NCBI GenBank assembly: GCA_934277845.1
Contig: CAKQVV010000020.1
Location: 1-20,883, forward strand
Reading direction: 5' to 3'
From: an uncultured Clostridia bacterium
Lineage (GTDB): Bacteria; Bacillota; Clostridia; Christensenellales; Pumilibacteraceae
Length of the DNA: 20,883 bases
This document shows, one piece after another, positions 1 to 7,735 of this stretch; position 1 is the stretch's first letter, and the number at the start of each line of letters is the position of its first letter. Below the pieces are notes generated by a model. The model was not told the DNA's origin and searched no databases. It worked only from the letters and a program-made list of their open reading frames with translations. A program made the translations under genes and the position numbers.

Positions 1-548
1 GCTTCCATACAGCCGCGCCTGCCGCAAGCGCACGGTTCGCCGTCCTTGACGATGACCATGTGTCCGAGTTCCGCGCCCTTCGAGCGGAAACCCTCGAACA
101 GTTTGTTCTCGATGATCACGCCGCCGCCGACGCCGGTGCCTAAGGTCACGAATATGGTGTCCGAATACGCCTTACCCGCGCCGAACTTGGTTTCGCCCAA
201 CGCCGCCACGTTTGCGTCGTTGCTTATCTTCGCGGGAAGATCCGTGTATTTACCCAGTTCTTTGACAACCTCGGCGTTCTCCCACGCGAGATTGCAGGAA
301 TAATCGACGATGCCGTTCGCGCTGTCGATCGCGCCGGGGCACCCGATACCGATGCCCGAAATTTCTCCGAGAGCAATGCCCGCGTCCTCGGCAAGTTTAT
401 TAAGCTGCGCCGCAATATCCGCGACGATCGCTTTGTAGTCGCGTTCCCTGCCCGTCCTGATCGACGATTTGATTATAATCTTGCCGTTGTCGTCGACGAT
501 ACCGGACTTAACGCCGGTGCCGCCTATGTCTACGCCGAATACGTACAT
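1..548 (-). CDS. ROK-family sugar kinase (glucokinase-like), 3' end cut by window edge
   Basis: ATP-dependent phosphorylation of a hexose, most likely glucose or a related sugar, in the cytoplasm. The first 182 residues are visible. They hold the N-terminal phosphate-binding motif DIGGTGVKSG (7-16), ISNDANVAALGE (108-119) with the probable catalytic Asp111, a glycine-rich LGTGVGGG (136-143), the ROK substrate signature around EGFRSKGAELGH (152-163), and the zinc-binding CACGRRGC (173-180). The start is the ATG at 548-546. AGGAG lies 8 nt upstream, inside the last codons of the MFS gene. The MFS stop is only 3 nt away, so the two genes are almost certainly co-transcribed and translationally coupled. 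The missing part is the C-terminal third or more. Substrate specificity cannot be read from this part, and a fructo- or N-acetylmannosamine-type ROK kinase remains possible. Confidence 0.93.
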   Translation of the reverse strand, partial: MYVFGVDIGGTGVKSGIVDDNGKIIIKSSIRTGRERDYKAIVADIAAQLNKLAEDAGIALGEISGIGIGCPGAIDSANGIVDYSCNLAWENAEVVKELGKYTDLPAKISNDANVAALGETKFGAGKAYSDTIFVTLGTGVGGGVIIENKLFEGFRSKGAELGHMVIVKDGEPCACGRRGCME

Positions 549-551
549 AAT

Positions 552-1811
552 TTAACTCCTTTCCGCGCCGTCGATTTTACCCGGCACGACTTTATCCTTT
601 CTTAATAATAGCACATTACTCATAAAACACACAAGCGGAATTAACGAACTTATCGCAAACGCCGCATTCAGTCCCAGCGCGTCGGCGAAAAATCCCGCCG
701 CCGTCGGGAAAATACTGCCGCCGAGATCACCGCAAATCGCGAGCCAGGCAAACACCCACGCGCCCGAAGCCGGAAACCGCCTCGACGCGACCACGAGCGT
801 GCCGGGCCAGAGCAACGAGCAGGTAAAGCCGCATATTATACACGAAACCAGCGCCACCCACGGCACGGGAACGAATCCCACGACAAGGAAAAGCACGAAA
901 CTCAATAAACTGCACACAGTCAGCGTCATGTTCATGTTCAGTCTGCCGCCGAGCAGTCCGTACCCGGTGCGGGCAACGCCCATCATCACCGCAAACAGTC
1001 CCATGCCGACGATGTCGGAAGTCGCCTTGTCGAAGCCCAGCGACACTTGAGAGAACGTGGTGACGTATTGATTCATGATCGTTTCCGTACCGCCCGCGGT
1101 GAAAATCGCGAGCATGGCGAAGATCATGTACGGCGAGAACAGAGTCTTTCCCTTTTCCTTTACTCCGCCCTCTGCCACCACGCGGTTTATGGGACAAACG
1201 GCGAACAGCACCAGTCCCGCCAGCGGCAGGACGCACCACAACAGCACGATATAATGCCAGTTTTCCGCGCCTAAAAACACGACGAACAGCGAAGTCGCGA
1301 CTATCGCCACAACCTGTCCCCAGGCGTAGAACGAGTGCATCATCGCGAGCGCGCCCGACTTTGATCTGCTGTCGGGAATCGCCGCGGTAATCGGCGTGAT
1401 GATGACTTCCAGCATGCCGCCCGAGAATGCGAATATCACCGTAGCGAACATCATCGCGGGATAAACCAGTCCGTTGTTTGTGATAAACGGCAGCATGGGC
1501 AACAGTGCCAGCAGCGCAAGCCCGACCGCGGACAACGACACGGAAGCGATCGCCGTTTTGCGGTAGGACAGTTTGTCGACAAACGCGGTGAGAATCACGT
1601 CGGCGCAAAGTTGCGCGATGAAGTTTACGCCCACGAATACACCCAGTTGCCACACCGCGAAACCGTACAGTTTCATAAAAGACGTAAACAAAAGAGCGAT
1701 GATGCTTGCTACCACCGCTTGATTTGCTATTCCCGCTATGCACGCCGCGAACGTCAGTTTATACGATCTTTGTTTTTTAATCGCGGCGTTTTCGTCTGTA
1801 ATTTCCGTCAT
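552..1811 (-). CDS. Major facilitator superfamily transporter, sugar-permease-like
   Basis: A 419-residue polytopic membrane protein of the usual MFS length, with about 12 hydrophobic segments and a charged central loop near residues 210-225 (VVAEGGVKEKGK) separating two six-helix halves. The loop between helices 2 and 3 carries DKLSYRK (84-90), in the position of the MFS motif A loop. The equivalent loop of the second half has RTGYGLLGGRLN. The best guess is a sugar:proton symporter of the fucose/glucose permease type, because the next gene, 3 nt downstream, is a ROK sugar kinase. That assignment rests on context and fold, not on a substrate-specific motif. The start at 1811 has only a weak purine tract (GAAAAGA) upstream. 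No promoter is evident in the 43 nt after the preceding gene, so read-through from the promoter at 3193-3221 is likely. Confidence 0.88.
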   Translation of the reverse strand: MTEITDENAAIKKQRSYKLTFAACIAGIANQAVVASIIALLFTSFMKLYGFAVWQLGVFVGVNFIAQLCADVILTAFVDKLSYRKTAIASVSLSAVGLALLALLPMLPFITNNGLVYPAMMFATVIFAFSGGMLEVIITPITAAIPDSRSKSGALAMMHSFYAWGQVVAIVATSLFVVFLGAENWHYIVLLWCVLPLAGLVLFAVCPINRVVAEGGVKEKGKTLFSPYMIFAMLAIFTAGGTETIMNQYVTTFSQVSLGFDKATSDIVGMGLFAVMMGVARTGYGLLGGRLNMNMTLTVCSLLSFVLFLVVGFVPVPWVALVSCIICGFTCSLLWPGTLVVASRRFPASGAWVFAWLAICGDLGGSIFPTAAGFFADALGLNAAFAISSLIPLVCFMSNVLLLRKDKVVPGKIDGAERS

Positions 1812-1854
1812 AAGTAAATCTTTTCAAGCAGTTTTCAGGCTTTGTGATAGTTAA

Positions 1855-3162
1855 CTAGTCGTTCTTTTTGGTTATTACGTCTATCGAGTCCAGCAGTTTT
1901 TCCCTGTCCGCCGCCGAACGTCCGCCGAGATACTCGCCGAACATTTCCGCCGCGCGGCTCTTTACCGTCACTCTGCCGTTCTTTCTCGCGGCGATCGGGG
2001 TTTCTGCCGTGCGTCTTGTCTTGTCGGATGCAACCACGGGCGCCATAAACCTCGCCGCCCTGTCCGGCGTTTTTTCTTCCGGCTCGGCAGGTTTTACCGA
2101 TTCCTGCGTTTCGGTTTCCGTTCCGACTTCCCCGGGCTCGGTAACGTTTACCGGTTCAACCTGTGTCGGGATTTCGGATGCGGTTTCTTCTGCTATCGGC
2201 TCTTCCGGAACAGTTGTTTCTTCCGCCGATTCCGGTGCGACGGGTTCTTCCGCTATAACCGCCGTTTCGGTCGTTTCAACGGGTTCGATCGGCTCTTCTT
2301 TCTCTTCCGGTGCAGGTTCTTCGGTGGACTCGACCGGCTGATTTTCTTCTTCAACCGGCTGTTCGGATTCTTCCGCTGCCGGTTCGACCGGTTCTTTGCT
2401 TTCTTTCTTGTCCGCAACAGGTTCAACGGTTGCAGGCTCTTCGTCCTCGACGTATTCTTCGAGCGGCGCGGGCATATCGTTTGCCGGCGAAACCCTTTCT
2501 TCCTCGCGGTTCTCTTCGTGCGCGGCAATATTTTCTTCCGCCGCGGTCGTTTCTTCCCCGACGGTTTTCCCCGCATCTGTACATTGTTCTTCCGCCGGCG
2601 ATCCGATTGCGGGCGTTTCATCGATCGTCGTTTCATTCGCCGCGGGTTCCGTTTCGTCCGATTCGTCGCAAACGGCAAACGCACCGGGTTCGTCCTCATG
2701 CTCGGACACGGTGTAATATCCTTCGCCGTCGGTATTGCCGGAATACAGCGCGCGGGTGACGTTTCTGCGGACGCAAACCAGCACCAGCAGCGCAAGATCG
2801 ACAAGCGTCAAGACGTACACCAGCATTTCCACCAACGCGTAATTGAACACCACGTCGAAAAATATACCCAGTCCCGGGATCGAAAAAACAATTTTTCCGT
2901 CATACTCGAAAGCAAGCGCGTTACCCACCACTTCGCTGTCGATTTTAAGGAACTCCGTCTTGTATGCGATTGTCGTCAGACAAGCCGCGATTCCCGCAAC
3001 CAGTATGATTATCGTCGCCGTCAACCACACCGCGAACGCCCATCCGGGTAAACGTTTTTTCATTCTCGCCCAAAAGACGATCGCCATCGCCAGCAGGCAA
3101 AGTATCGCCGCCGAGACCGCGACGAAACACGTCAACTGCGTTTTATCCGAAAAATCGATCAT
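1855..3162 (-). CDS. Three-helix membrane protein with long acidic Pro/Glu-rich linker and basic C-terminal tail (unknown function)
   Basis: I do not recognise a family. It has 435 residues. Hydrophobic helices lie at about 10-32, 41-64 and 109-131. A segment of about 210 residues (155-364) follows, built almost wholly of Glu, Pro, Thr, Val and Ala with loose EEPxxPxEE-type repetition, and is predicted to be disordered. The last 70 residues (366-435) are strongly basic and look folded (KNGRVTVKSRAAEMFGEYLG, then a short charged helix). The positive residues after helix 1 (RMKKR) and helix 3 (VRRNVTR) do not settle the topology. The ATG at 3162 is chosen because AGGAAG stands 8 nt upstream and a consensus promoter begins 31 nt upstream. 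The frame stays open to an ATG at 3231, but that would lie upstream of the promoter. The basic tail could bind nucleic acid, the cell wall, or its own acidic linker. This is speculation. Confidence 0.85.
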   Translation of the reverse strand: MIDFSDKTQLTCFVAVSAAILCLLAMAIVFWARMKKRLPGWAFAVWLTATIIILVAGIAACLTTIAYKTEFLKIDSEVVGNALAFEYDGKIVFSIPGLGIFFDVVFNYALVEMLVYVLTLVDLALLVLVCVRRNVTRALYSGNTDGEGYYTVSEHEDEPGAFAVCDESDETEPAANETTIDETPAIGSPAEEQCTDAGKTVGEETTAAEENIAAHEENREEERVSPANDMPAPLEEYVEDEEPATVEPVADKKESKEPVEPAAEESEQPVEEENQPVESTEEPAPEEKEEPIEPVETTETAVIAEEPVAPESAEETTVPEEPIAEETASEIPTQVEPVNVTEPGEVGTETETQESVKPAEPEEKTPDRAARFMAPVVASDKTRRTAETPIAARKNGRVTVKSRAAEMFGEYLGGRSAADREKLLDSIDVITKKND

Positions 3163-3192
3163 GAAAATATCTTCCTTTTTTCTGATGTAACT

Positions 3193-3221
3193 ATTATATA
3201 CCGATTGTCGCATAATGTCAA
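3193..3221 (-). promoter_or_regulatory. Consensus sigma-A promoter for the three-helix membrane protein gene
   Basis: On the minus strand TTGACA (3221-3216) and TATAAT (3198-3193) are separated by exactly 17 bp, a perfect match to the housekeeping consensus. The predicted start of transcription near 3186 gives a leader of about 24 nt that contains the AGGAAG ribosome binding site. No terminator is visible before the MFS and kinase genes, so this promoter may serve all three. Confidence 0.85.
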
Positions 3222-3238
3222 TAATAAGCATTAAACAC

Positions 3239-3298
3239 AGCCGAAAACACGTAAAATTACCGCTTGTGCACGTCTGTGCGCATGTTTTTTCTTCGGCT
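3239..3298. repeat. Imperfect inverted repeat between spoIIE and the downstream promoter
   Basis: AGCCGAAAACA at 3239-3249 is matched by TGTTTTTTCTTCGGCT at 3283-3298, an inverted repeat with a few bulged bases, and a smaller GCAC/GTGC hairpin lies inside it. It sits directly after the spoIIE stop codon and upstream of the next promoter. It could end spoIIE transcription. The run of T after the stem is short (GTGTTTAATG on the minus strand), so a terminator role is uncertain. Confidence 0.35.
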
Positions 3299-3312
3299 CG
3301 TCTGTAAATTTC

Positions 3313-5592
3313 TCAATTCCGTTTGAAAATTCTGACCGCCGTGACGGTCATGTCGTCCCTGTTTGCTTCGCCGGTGCGCCGTTTCGCCTCCGCCATCACC
3401 GCGTTTACCAGCGTCTCCACATTGTCGCCGCTCGTTTCGTTGACGAGGATTTTCAGTTCTTCGCCCTGAAACAGATCGGTCACTCCGTCCGACGCGAACA
3501 CGACTATATCGCCGTCGCCGAACTCGTCCGTGCGGACGAACGGCGAAATCGACTCCAACGCGCCCAGCGGCAATGCGCTGCCCTCCACCGCAGTCGTGCC
3601 GCCGGACGTCCTGATGTACGACGCGGGACTGCCGAGTTTGATCAGCGTGCGCTCGCGCGTGAAAAGATCGCATAAAAGTATGTCGAACGCGGCAAAACTC
3701 TCGCCCGAACCCACCGAAAGAAACCGATTGACTTCTTCAAGCACGAACTCGCCGGGAAACCCCGCGCGGAAAAAACTCTCCACGAGTTCCACCGCCGTTT
3801 CGCTGATTCTGCCCGCCTCTCTGCCGCTGCCCATGCCGTCGCAAAGCGCCGCCATGAACCTGTTTGCTCCCACGCGGACGAACGAGTGAGTATCGCCCGT
3901 CGCCGAGCGGTTTTTGGACGAGCCGGCAACCGCGAATACCGCGTCGAACGGCGGTTTTTCACGCATTTCCACCATCGAATAGCCGGGCAGCGCGCATCTT
4001 TCCACGCGCCGGACGGCATACTCGCCGCCCAGAGTCCTGCCCGTCACCGCCGCGATTTCCTCGGGCGAAGCGTTCTTGTTTTTTACAAAAACCGCAACCG
4101 TATTCTCGTCGCCGCGCGTCACTACGACTTCGGACGCCGCAATCCCGCGCTCGCCGAACTCGGTTTTCAGCGCGCGTTCGCTTGTTCCGTCGTATTCGGG
4201 CGACGCCCGCATATCGTCGGCGGCTTTTGCAAGCGCTCCCGACACGCCCTGAAGTTGTCGCCCCAGCGCCTCGCGAAACTCGGTATCGGCGGCGTTCGCC
4301 TCGTTCTTTTCCCTTGACGCCGCGGCGTATTCCGCCGTCACCGACAAGAACCTTGCGGTGTTCGGACAATCGTTCTCCACGAAGTACGGCACGTCCAGCG
4401 CGGACGCTCTGCCGTTTTTCGCCGCGATTCCGCTCAATGCCGCCAGCGCTTCCGTGCGCCCGTCGCAATCGTCACGGCGTGAGCACCGCCCGCATATCCC
4501 GTTCTCGACTTCTGTCGCGATCTCTTCGGGACTAAGTCCGCTCCTCGGCGCGCCGGCAGTCAACGCGCGGCGCATATCCGAGAAAATTTCCGATAACCCT
4601 CGCACTTTCGCCGCAAACTCGGCGTTCTTTCGCTCGGTGACATAGCGGAACGCCAGTCCGGTCACCGAAGTAAAACGCGCGTCCCGGACCGCGCGGATCG
4701 CCTTTGCCGGGATCGCCGCGTACAACGCTCCGCCCGCAAAAAATGCGATCATATCTGGCGGCAGCGCGGACGGATCGAGAAAGAAATACAACTCGAACAG
4801 AACCGCCGCCATGACTGCGGCAACGGCGGCAAGCAGTCTTATCGCGTCGGAAAACGTGAGATACGCCGCCGCTACGAACGCCGTGAGCGCGAGCGGCTCG
4901 GGCGTTTGCAGCGTTATCGCGCCGCCCGCTCCCGCGCAAACCGCGGCGAAAAGCCCCGCGCCCTTGCCCGTAAGTCCGCAGGTAATTCCCGCCGCGAAAA
5001 CCGCCAGAGCGTAGCCGATCTTTACGCCGTATATTTCGACGGTGAACGCGCCCGCCGACAGCACGCACAAAACGATTCCCAGTCCCGCAAAGTCCGCGTC
5101 GGTGGGTTTCACTCCCGCCGCGACCGCGCCCGAAACCGCCCGGTATGCCGTGAACGCGAAACACAGCGAAAACAGCGCCCCGAGCGGCGCGTACAGTTTG
5201 CTGCCCGCACAAAATCCCGTCCACAAAAAGCCGCTTTCCGCGGCAACCGCGACGAACGCGGCGAGAAAAACGGCGCGCCGTCCTCGGCACTTACTGCGTA
5301 GTACCGACGCCGCAACGCACGCCACGGCGGCGATAACGGCGGAAATTATCAGGCGGAAGTCGGCGGTCGCCGCAAACGCCGTAAGAACGTACAGCGGCGC
5401 GGCAAGAGTCGCGCACACTCCGGGCGTGAACGCGAGCGCGATCATCAGTCCCGTCGCGAACGGGCGCGCGTCGCCCACCGTCACCCGCCAGGCGCAAGCA
5501 AACGCCAGTCCTGCCGCCAGGTATTTCACGAGCACTTTCAACCACGAATAATCCGCCGCACACGCAGACTTCACCGCCGATTTTGCGTCCAT
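3313..5592 (-). CDS. spoIIE: Stage II sporulation protein E, membrane-bound PP2C-type phosphatase
   Basis: In Bacillus SpoIIE dephosphorylates the anti-anti-sigma factor SpoIIAA, which frees sigma F in the forespore, and it also acts at the polar septum. This 759-residue protein is slightly shorter than the roughly 820-830 usual in Bacillus. Residues 18-300 are strongly hydrophobic with about ten helices. Residues 310-540 form the regulatory region, including the cysteine cluster CGRCSRRDDC (367-376) seen in many SpoIIE proteins. Residues 550-759 form the PP2C phosphatase domain, with probable metal ligands in ATGDTHS (Asp567), LCDGMGSG (Asp585), FASDGVTD (Asp702) and RDDMTV (Asp747). The start at 5592 has AAGGAAGG 8 nt upstream. 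It is a single-gene unit. The gene shows that the host belongs to an endospore-forming lineage. Confidence 0.95.
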   Translation of the reverse strand: MDAKSAVKSACAADYSWLKVLVKYLAAGLAFACAWRVTVGDARPFATGLMIALAFTPGVCATLAAPLYVLTAFAATADFRLIISAVIAAVACVAASVLRSKCRGRRAVFLAAFVAVAAESGFLWTGFCAGSKLYAPLGALFSLCFAFTAYRAVSGAVAAGVKPTDADFAGLGIVLCVLSAGAFTVEIYGVKIGYALAVFAAGITCGLTGKGAGLFAAVCAGAGGAITLQTPEPLALTAFVAAAYLTFSDAIRLLAAVAAVMAAVLFELYFFLDPSALPPDMIAFFAGGALYAAIPAKAIRAVRDARFTSVTGLAFRYVTERKNAEFAAKVRGLSEIFSDMRRALTAGAPRSGLSPEEIATEVENGICGRCSRRDDCDGRTEALAALSGIAAKNGRASALDVPYFVENDCPNTARFLSVTAEYAAASREKNEANAADTEFREALGRQLQGVSGALAKAADDMRASPEYDGTSERALKTEFGERGIAASEVVVTRGDENTVAVFVKNKNASPEEIAAVTGRTLGGEYAVRRVERCALPGYSMVEMREKPPFDAVFAVAGSSKNRSATGDTHSFVRVGANRFMAALCDGMGSGREAGRISETAVELVESFFRAGFPGEFVLEEVNRFLSVGSGESFAAFDILLCDLFTRERTLIKLGSPASYIRTSGGTTAVEGSALPLGALESISPFVRTDEFGDGDIVVFASDGVTDLFQGEELKILVNETSGDNVETLVNAVMAEAKRRTGEANRDDMTVTAVRIFKRN

Positions 5593-5650
5593 AACCGCAC
5601 CTTCCTTTATATCGCTTTATACGGTACAGCACCGTTTTTATCAGGCTTTT

Positions 5651-5706
5651 ATTGTACATCTTTTGTTTTCGCGAAATTTGTTTCCTTTTGTCTTTTTTTC
5701 GCGAAA
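5651..5706 (-). promoter_or_regulatory. Probable spoIIE control region with twin TTTCGCGAAA palindromes
   Basis: Two copies of TTTTCGCGAAA lie at 5666-5676 and 5696-5706. Each contains the perfect 10-bp palindrome TTTCGCGAAA, and their centres are exactly 30 bp apart. A -10-like TACAAT occurs on the minus strand at 5656-5651, with no good -35, so the proximal palindrome covers where the -35 should be. This layout suits an activator-dependent promoter. TCGCGAA differs at one position from the Spo0A box TGNCGAA on each strand, so Spo0A is a possible ligand. Seen: the repeats. Inferred: their function. Confidence 0.45.
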
Positions 5707-5721
5707 CCGGTCGAAATAAAC

Positions 5722-5764
5722 AAAAACGGCAACGCAAATATCGAAAATCCGCGTTGCCGTTTTT
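5722..5764. terminator. Strong bidirectional intrinsic terminator
   Basis: A perfect 14-bp inverted repeat, AAAAACGGCAACGC (5722-5735) and GCGTTGCCGTTTTT (5751-5764), encloses a 15-nt loop. The GC core followed by a T tract exists on both strands. On the minus strand it would end read-through from the LRR protein gene before spoIIE. Confidence 0.88.
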
Positions 5765-5964
5765 GGTCTTATTTTTCCTGTTTTTTTAATGCGCGAAGTT
5801 TTTGCGGCAAAAAGGCGATGATGATTACAGGCAACCGCCCGAACGCGTACCGATGTCCGCGCGGAGCGGAGTTTAACGCATAATCGGCTGCCGTGTCGTC
5901 CGAAAAATTTTTGTGAGGTTAAAATAACCCCGAATTATATTTTTCGTCGCGCCGCGCGGCCGAT

Positions 5965-7221
5965 TTAATAATAGGTTATCGCGGCTTCGCAGCGGCGAAG
6001 TTCCTTGCCTGCCAGCGATTCCGGAATGTACAGCGACTGACCGGCGGTCCAGCCGGCGAAAGCATAGTCGCTGAGTTTCTCTACCGTCGCGGGCAAAGTC
6101 AATGATTTCAGCCCCGTGCAACCGAAAAACGCGTTGTCGCCCGCTTCCGTTATATTTTCAAGCCCCAGCGAAGTAATACCGGCGCAGCCGTTGAAGGCGT
6201 TGGCGGCGATTTTGCCGCCGCGGACGCGCACGATTTTGAGCGACGCGGGCAGCGCGTCCGAATTGTGATCGTAATCGATCGCCCCGAATATATACCCGAA
6301 ATGCTCGTGCACCTCGCGGTCGCGGTTTTCGCCGACGAACGGCAGGTCGATCTCTTTCAGCGCGGTACACCCCGAAAAAGCCGATGCGCCGATAAACGTT
6401 ACGTTGTCCGGTACGATAATCTTTTTCAGTCCGGTACAATCCGAGAACGCACTGCGGCTTATTCTTTTCAGCGTCGACGGCAATGCCGCGGCTTCGAGGT
6501 TTTTCATGCCGCGAAATGCCTCGTTTTCTATTACCTTGACGCCCTCGGGCACGGTGAGCGAGCGCACGACTTCGTTGCCTTTCAACAGTCCTTTCCCGAC
6601 GCCGACGACGTTGAGTCCGCCGATATTCCCGGGGATAGAAAAATTTTCCGTCGTTTCGCCGCGGTATTCGACAAGTTCCGCTCCGTCCGCACACGCGGTA
6701 TAGACGTAACCGTCCGACAAAAGTCTGCCGTAATTACCCATGGCAAGCACGACGGAAACAACAGACAGCGCGAGCAGCACCGCCAGCGAAACCGACACCG
6801 AGGCGTACAGCACGGGACCGTTGTACACTTTTTTGCGGACCTTGACGACCAGCCACGCCGCCGAAGCGCACGCTCCGCCGAATACGACGAAAATCAGCGC
6901 GACTATCGCGGGCGCGGCGGGAACGAACGACAGCGCGTCGCCCGTCGCAAACAGCGTGATCGCGGCGACCAGCACCGCCAGAACCGGTACCGCCGTCACC
7001 GCAACGGGCACGGCGGCGGTTATTCTCTTTCTTTTTCTCGCCGCTTCTCCCGTCCGCGACTCTTTTTCCCGCTCCCAACGCTTGCGATCGATTTCCTCTC
7101 TCGCCTCGGCGTTCAGCGTATTGTAATCGTATTCCTTTCCGCAGCCGGGGCAAACAACTTTGTCGCGGTCGACCGACGGCTCGAGTGCCGCCCCGCAGGA
7201 AGGACAATTTTTACCTGTCAT
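5965..7221 (-). CDS. Zinc-ribbon, three-helix membrane protein with extracellular BspA-type leucine-rich repeats
   Basis: A 418-residue mosaic protein. An N-terminal zinc ribbon has Cys6, Cys9, Cys24 and Cys27 in CPSCG and CPGCG. A charged, probably helical linker (37-66) ends in RKRKR. Three hydrophobic helices follow at about 69-91, 101-126 and 138-161. The rest (170-400) is leucine-rich repeats of the BspA/LRR_5 type, with recurring units such as IPGNI, VPEGVKVIENEAF, LPSTLKRISRSAF, VPDNVTFIGASAF and LPATVEKLSDYAF. The positive-inside rule (RKRKR before helix 1, KVRKK before helix 3) puts the zinc ribbon in the cytoplasm and the repeats outside. BspA repeats serve in protein or surface binding in gut bacteria, and no partner can be named here. 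The start at 7221 follows CGGAGAAATT. No clear promoter was found upstream. The C-terminus ends shortly after the repeats, with no sorting signal. Confidence 0.88.
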   Translation of the reverse strand: MTGKNCPSCGAALEPSVDRDKVVCPGCGKEYDYNTLNAEAREEIDRKRWEREKESRTGEAARKRKRITAAVPVAVTAVPVLAVLVAAITLFATGDALSFVPAAPAIVALIFVVFGGACASAAWLVVKVRKKVYNGPVLYASVSVSLAVLLALSVVSVVLAMGNYGRLLSDGYVYTACADGAELVEYRGETTENFSIPGNIGGLNVVGVGKGLLKGNEVVRSLTVPEGVKVIENEAFRGMKNLEAAALPSTLKRISRSAFSDCTGLKKIIVPDNVTFIGASAFSGCTALKEIDLPFVGENRDREVHEHFGYIFGAIDYDHNSDALPASLKIVRVRGGKIAANAFNGCAGITSLGLENITEAGDNAFFGCTGLKSLTLPATVEKLSDYAFAGWTAGQSLYIPESLAGKELRRCEAAITYY

Positions 7222-7295
7222 AATTTCTCCGAAATGTCCGGCAGCATCGCCCGGCGACGTTTTTCACCGCTCTCCTGCCGGCGAGAATTGCTCGT

Positions 7296-7341
7296 AAAAA
7301 ACAAAACGACGAAAGACCGAAGCCCTCCGTCACTTTGTCGT
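7296..7341 (-). terminator. Intrinsic terminator of the 72-residue membrane protein gene
   Basis: On the minus strand ACGACAAAG (7341-7333) pairs with CTTTCGTCGT (7315-7306) with one bulged C. The stem is followed by TTTTGTTTTTT down to 7296. It begins 14 nt after the stop codon of the gene at 7356-7574. Confidence 0.72.
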
Positions 7342-7355
7342 TGACTTGATGTGTC

Positions 7356-7574
7356 TCAGACGTTAAGCAGACGCAAAATATGCTTGCTCACGATCATAAG
7401 AATCAGGTCGCAGATCCAGATGATGTTCCAACCAAGAACAAGGCGCAGGATGCCGGCAACGATCTTGCCCTCGCTGATTCTGGTGATGACGCCGCAAATC
7501 CAGGAAGTTACGGGGATTATCGCCAGAATTACGCTGACAACGTATCCGAGTCCGAAATAATCGCTCTTTGCCAT
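7356..7574 (-). CDS. Small two-helix membrane protein, Pmp3-like in size and layout
   Basis: A 72-residue protein with two hydrophobic helices, at about 11-31 (VVSVILAIIPVTSWICGVIT) and 37-62 (IVAGILRLVLGWNIIWICDL), joined by a short basic/acidic turn RISEGK. Length and two-helix hairpin resemble the Pmp3/UPF0057 family, and residues such as LAIIP and GWNIIWICDL are in keeping with related unnamed clostridial proteins, but I cannot assign the family with certainty. It is a monocistronic gene: perfect consensus promoter at 7608-7636, AGGAGG 11 nt before the ATG (a rather long spacing), and a terminator just after the stop. The strength of the promoter suggests steady, high transcription. A role in membrane potential or stress would be guesswork from the Pmp3 likeness. 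Confidence 0.82.
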   Translation of the reverse strand: MAKSDYFGLGYVVSVILAIIPVTSWICGVITRISEGKIVAGILRLVLGWNIIWICDLILMIVSKHILRLLNV

Positions 7575-7607
7575 GATCTAACAATCCTCCTATTAAGTGA
7601 TACTTCC

Positions 7608-7636
7608 ATTATACACGCTCGGCAGGCGTTTGTCAA
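7608..7636 (-). promoter_or_regulatory. Perfect consensus sigma-A promoter of the 72-residue membrane protein gene
   Basis: Minus strand: TTGACA (7636-7631), 17-bp spacer, TATAAT (7613-7608). Transcription should start near 7601, giving a leader of about 27 nt that includes AGGAGG. It is divergent from the promoter of the plus-strand gene at 7736, with about 63 bp between the two -35 elements. Confidence 0.88.
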
Positions 7637-7699
7637 AGAAAAATGCGGAAATGCCCGCGAACATTTCTCTTGTCCCGCGCCGATTTTGCCGAAATTCGC

Positions 7700-7729
7700 T
7701 TTACTTATGCCGCCGCCTTGCGCTATACT
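7700..7729 (+). promoter_or_regulatory. Promoter with the -10 element 6 nt before the ATG (predicted leaderless transcript)
   Basis: TATACT lies at 7724-7729. TTTACT at 7700-7705 is a fair -35 with an 18-bp spacer. The six bases GATTAT separate the -10 from the ATG at 7736, so the normal start of transcription falls on or next to the A of the start codon. No Shine-Dalgarno sequence is present. Confidence 0.6.
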
Positions 7730-7735
7730 GATTAT

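Larger units (their letters stand above)
5593..5964. other. Intergenic region between the LRR protein gene and spoIIE
   Basis: This 372-bp stretch holds no credible gene. From right to left it contains a GC-rich palindromic patch (GCCGCGCGGC) just after the LRR stop, a short GGTTA/TAACC hairpin near 5918-5930, an unexplained GC-rich stretch at 5800-5900, a strong bidirectional terminator (5722-5764), the twin palindromes (5666-5706) and the spoIIE leader. I found no recognisable RNA gene in the 5765-5900 part. Confidence 0.6.

Noticed and set aside
2253..2804. Minus-strand frame giving an Arg/Lys/Asn-rich protein inside the acidic linker gene
   Set aside because: It is a frame-shifted reading of the repetitive Glu/Pro codons of the three-helix membrane protein gene, without its own start signals.
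5765..5900. Possible structured RNA gene in the GC-rich stretch before spoIIE
   Set aside because: No promoter, no matching stems of useful length and no known RNA signature could be found, so it is described only as intergenic DNA.
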